A stretch of 64,000 bases of DNA, taken from NCBI RefSeq assembly GCF_004362825.1, contig NZ_SNXZ01000008.1:248001-312000 (forward strand). Direction: 5' to 3'. The stretch comes from Labedaea rhizosphaerae (GTDB taxonomy: Bacteria > Actinomycetota > Actinomycetes > Mycobacteriales > Pseudonocardiaceae). A program made the translations under genes and the position numbers. Numbering within the stretch: the first letter of the stretch is position 1; every line of letters begins with the position of its first letter. Below the pieces are notes generated by a model that searched no databases, was not told the DNA's origin, and worked only from the letters and a program-made list of their open reading frames with translations. This document shows positions 63,861-64,000 of this stretch, in pieces.

Positions 63861-63948
63861 GCAAGGACACGCGGGTCCGGAGGAGGGGACACGCGGGGTC
63901 GGAGGAGGGGACACGCGGGGCCGGAGGAGGGGACACGCCGGTCAGGGG
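63861..63948 (+). repeat. 22-nt degenerate tandem array, four units (right flank, copy 2)
   Basis: Units start at 63861, 63883, 63905 and 63927 with core GAGGGGACACGC(G/C)GG. The orientation is opposite to the left flank, so the two arrays point away from the hairpin. The last unit contains the stop codon of the convergent gene at 63942-63944. Confidence 0.85.
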
Positions 63949-64000
63949 AGCCGGGTGAGGTAGGTGGGCGGGACGGTGTCCGCGAGCCACACCCCGTTGG
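63942..64000 (-). CDS. C-terminal end of an unidentified protein
   Basis: The last 18 residues (NGVWLADTVPPTYLTRLP) and a TGA stop are visible; the gene continues beyond the right edge. The short tail is protein-like and in good codon use, but too short to assign. Convergent with the maleylpyruvate-isomerase-type gene across the repeat block. Confidence 0.6.
   Translation of the reverse strand, partial: NGVWLADTVPPTYLTRLP

Noticed and set aside
61727-63892. Long minus-strand frame crossing the second repeat block
   Set aside because: Its repeated GTHPARVWDTPG-like residues are just translation of the 22-nt array and the rest is antisense to the kinase gene.

Overview
The window is high-GC actinomycete chromosome, most likely from the family Pseudonocardiaceae (Lentzea, Saccharothrix or Amycolatopsis-like). 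This is inferred from the codon bias, mycothiol-linked maleylpyruvate-isomerase-type proteins, the DUF3039/3093/3099/3159/3710/4193 families and two SigA/SigB-type sigma factors. No integrase, transposase, phage or CRISPR gene is visible. From about 40 to 55 kb the gene order follows the M. tuberculosis core block sigA, ppgK, suhB, cei, DUF4193, DUF3093, dut, DUF3710, hydrolase, OB-fold, DUF3159, two TrkA proteins, APC transporter, RNA methyltransferase. That is family knowledge and supports these calls.

Layout. 0-5 kb: edge of an oxidoreductase with a divergent MarR regulator, a RES-domain toxin with its putative antitoxin, an HdeD-like membrane protein, an acyl-CoA synthetase and an NmrA-like protein. 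5-16 kb: secreted beta-propeller protein, L,D-transpeptidase, methionine aminopeptidase divergent from an XRE regulator, prolyl oligopeptidase, ArsR-SRPBCC fusion, NarL-type two-component system, MuiA-like protein and DUF4192. 17-25 kb: ideR-galK-galE operon, then rhodanese, AcuC deacetylase and a Pat-type lysine acetyltransferase. 25-29.5 kb: two paralogous lipoproteins, a phosphotransferase-like kinase, class I fumarase and a repeat-rich non-coding block. 29.5-40 kb: sigB, dtd, a methyltransferase, pseudouridine catabolism (psuG-psuK), Spo0M, DUF3039, YihY and a helicase. 40-56 kb: the sigA-to-TrmA core block. 56-64 kb: small DinB-fold proteins, a YezG-like protein with a collagen-like tail, dxs, an OmpR/HK pair and a second repeat block that fills a convergent intergenic region.

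Non-coding observations. (1) A two-copy composite element consists of a roughly 120-nt nested hairpin, with 21-nt outer arms and a compensatory base change between copies, accompanied by arrays of a degenerate 22-nt tandem repeat. At 63.5-63.95 kb it runs from stop codon to stop codon between convergent genes. (2) Three exported-protein genes share exactly the same ECF-type promoter geometry, GCAACC then 17 nt then CGTCCT then 6 nt then ATG, implying one extracytoplasmic-stress regulon read as leaderless mRNAs. (3) Many genes show TAnnnT 6-7 nt before the start codon, a leaderless signature; in three cases the stop codon of the upstream gene forms the first three bases of that -10 box. (4) A palindrome holds back-to-back leaderless promoters of map and an XRE regulator, and two DnaA boxes lie in the muiA-like/DUF4192 promoter gap.

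How genes work together: AcuC and Pat probably form a reversible lysine-acetylation switch on acyl-CoA synthetases. IdeR sits in an operon with Leloir-pathway genes. sigB has a GGGAAC-N18-GTT promoter and is probably under an ECF stress sigma. PsuG and PsuK degrade pseudouridine. The two TrkA proteins are cytosolic potassium-uptake regulators opposite a cation/amino-acid transporter. All functions are inferred from sequence reading; no searches were run.
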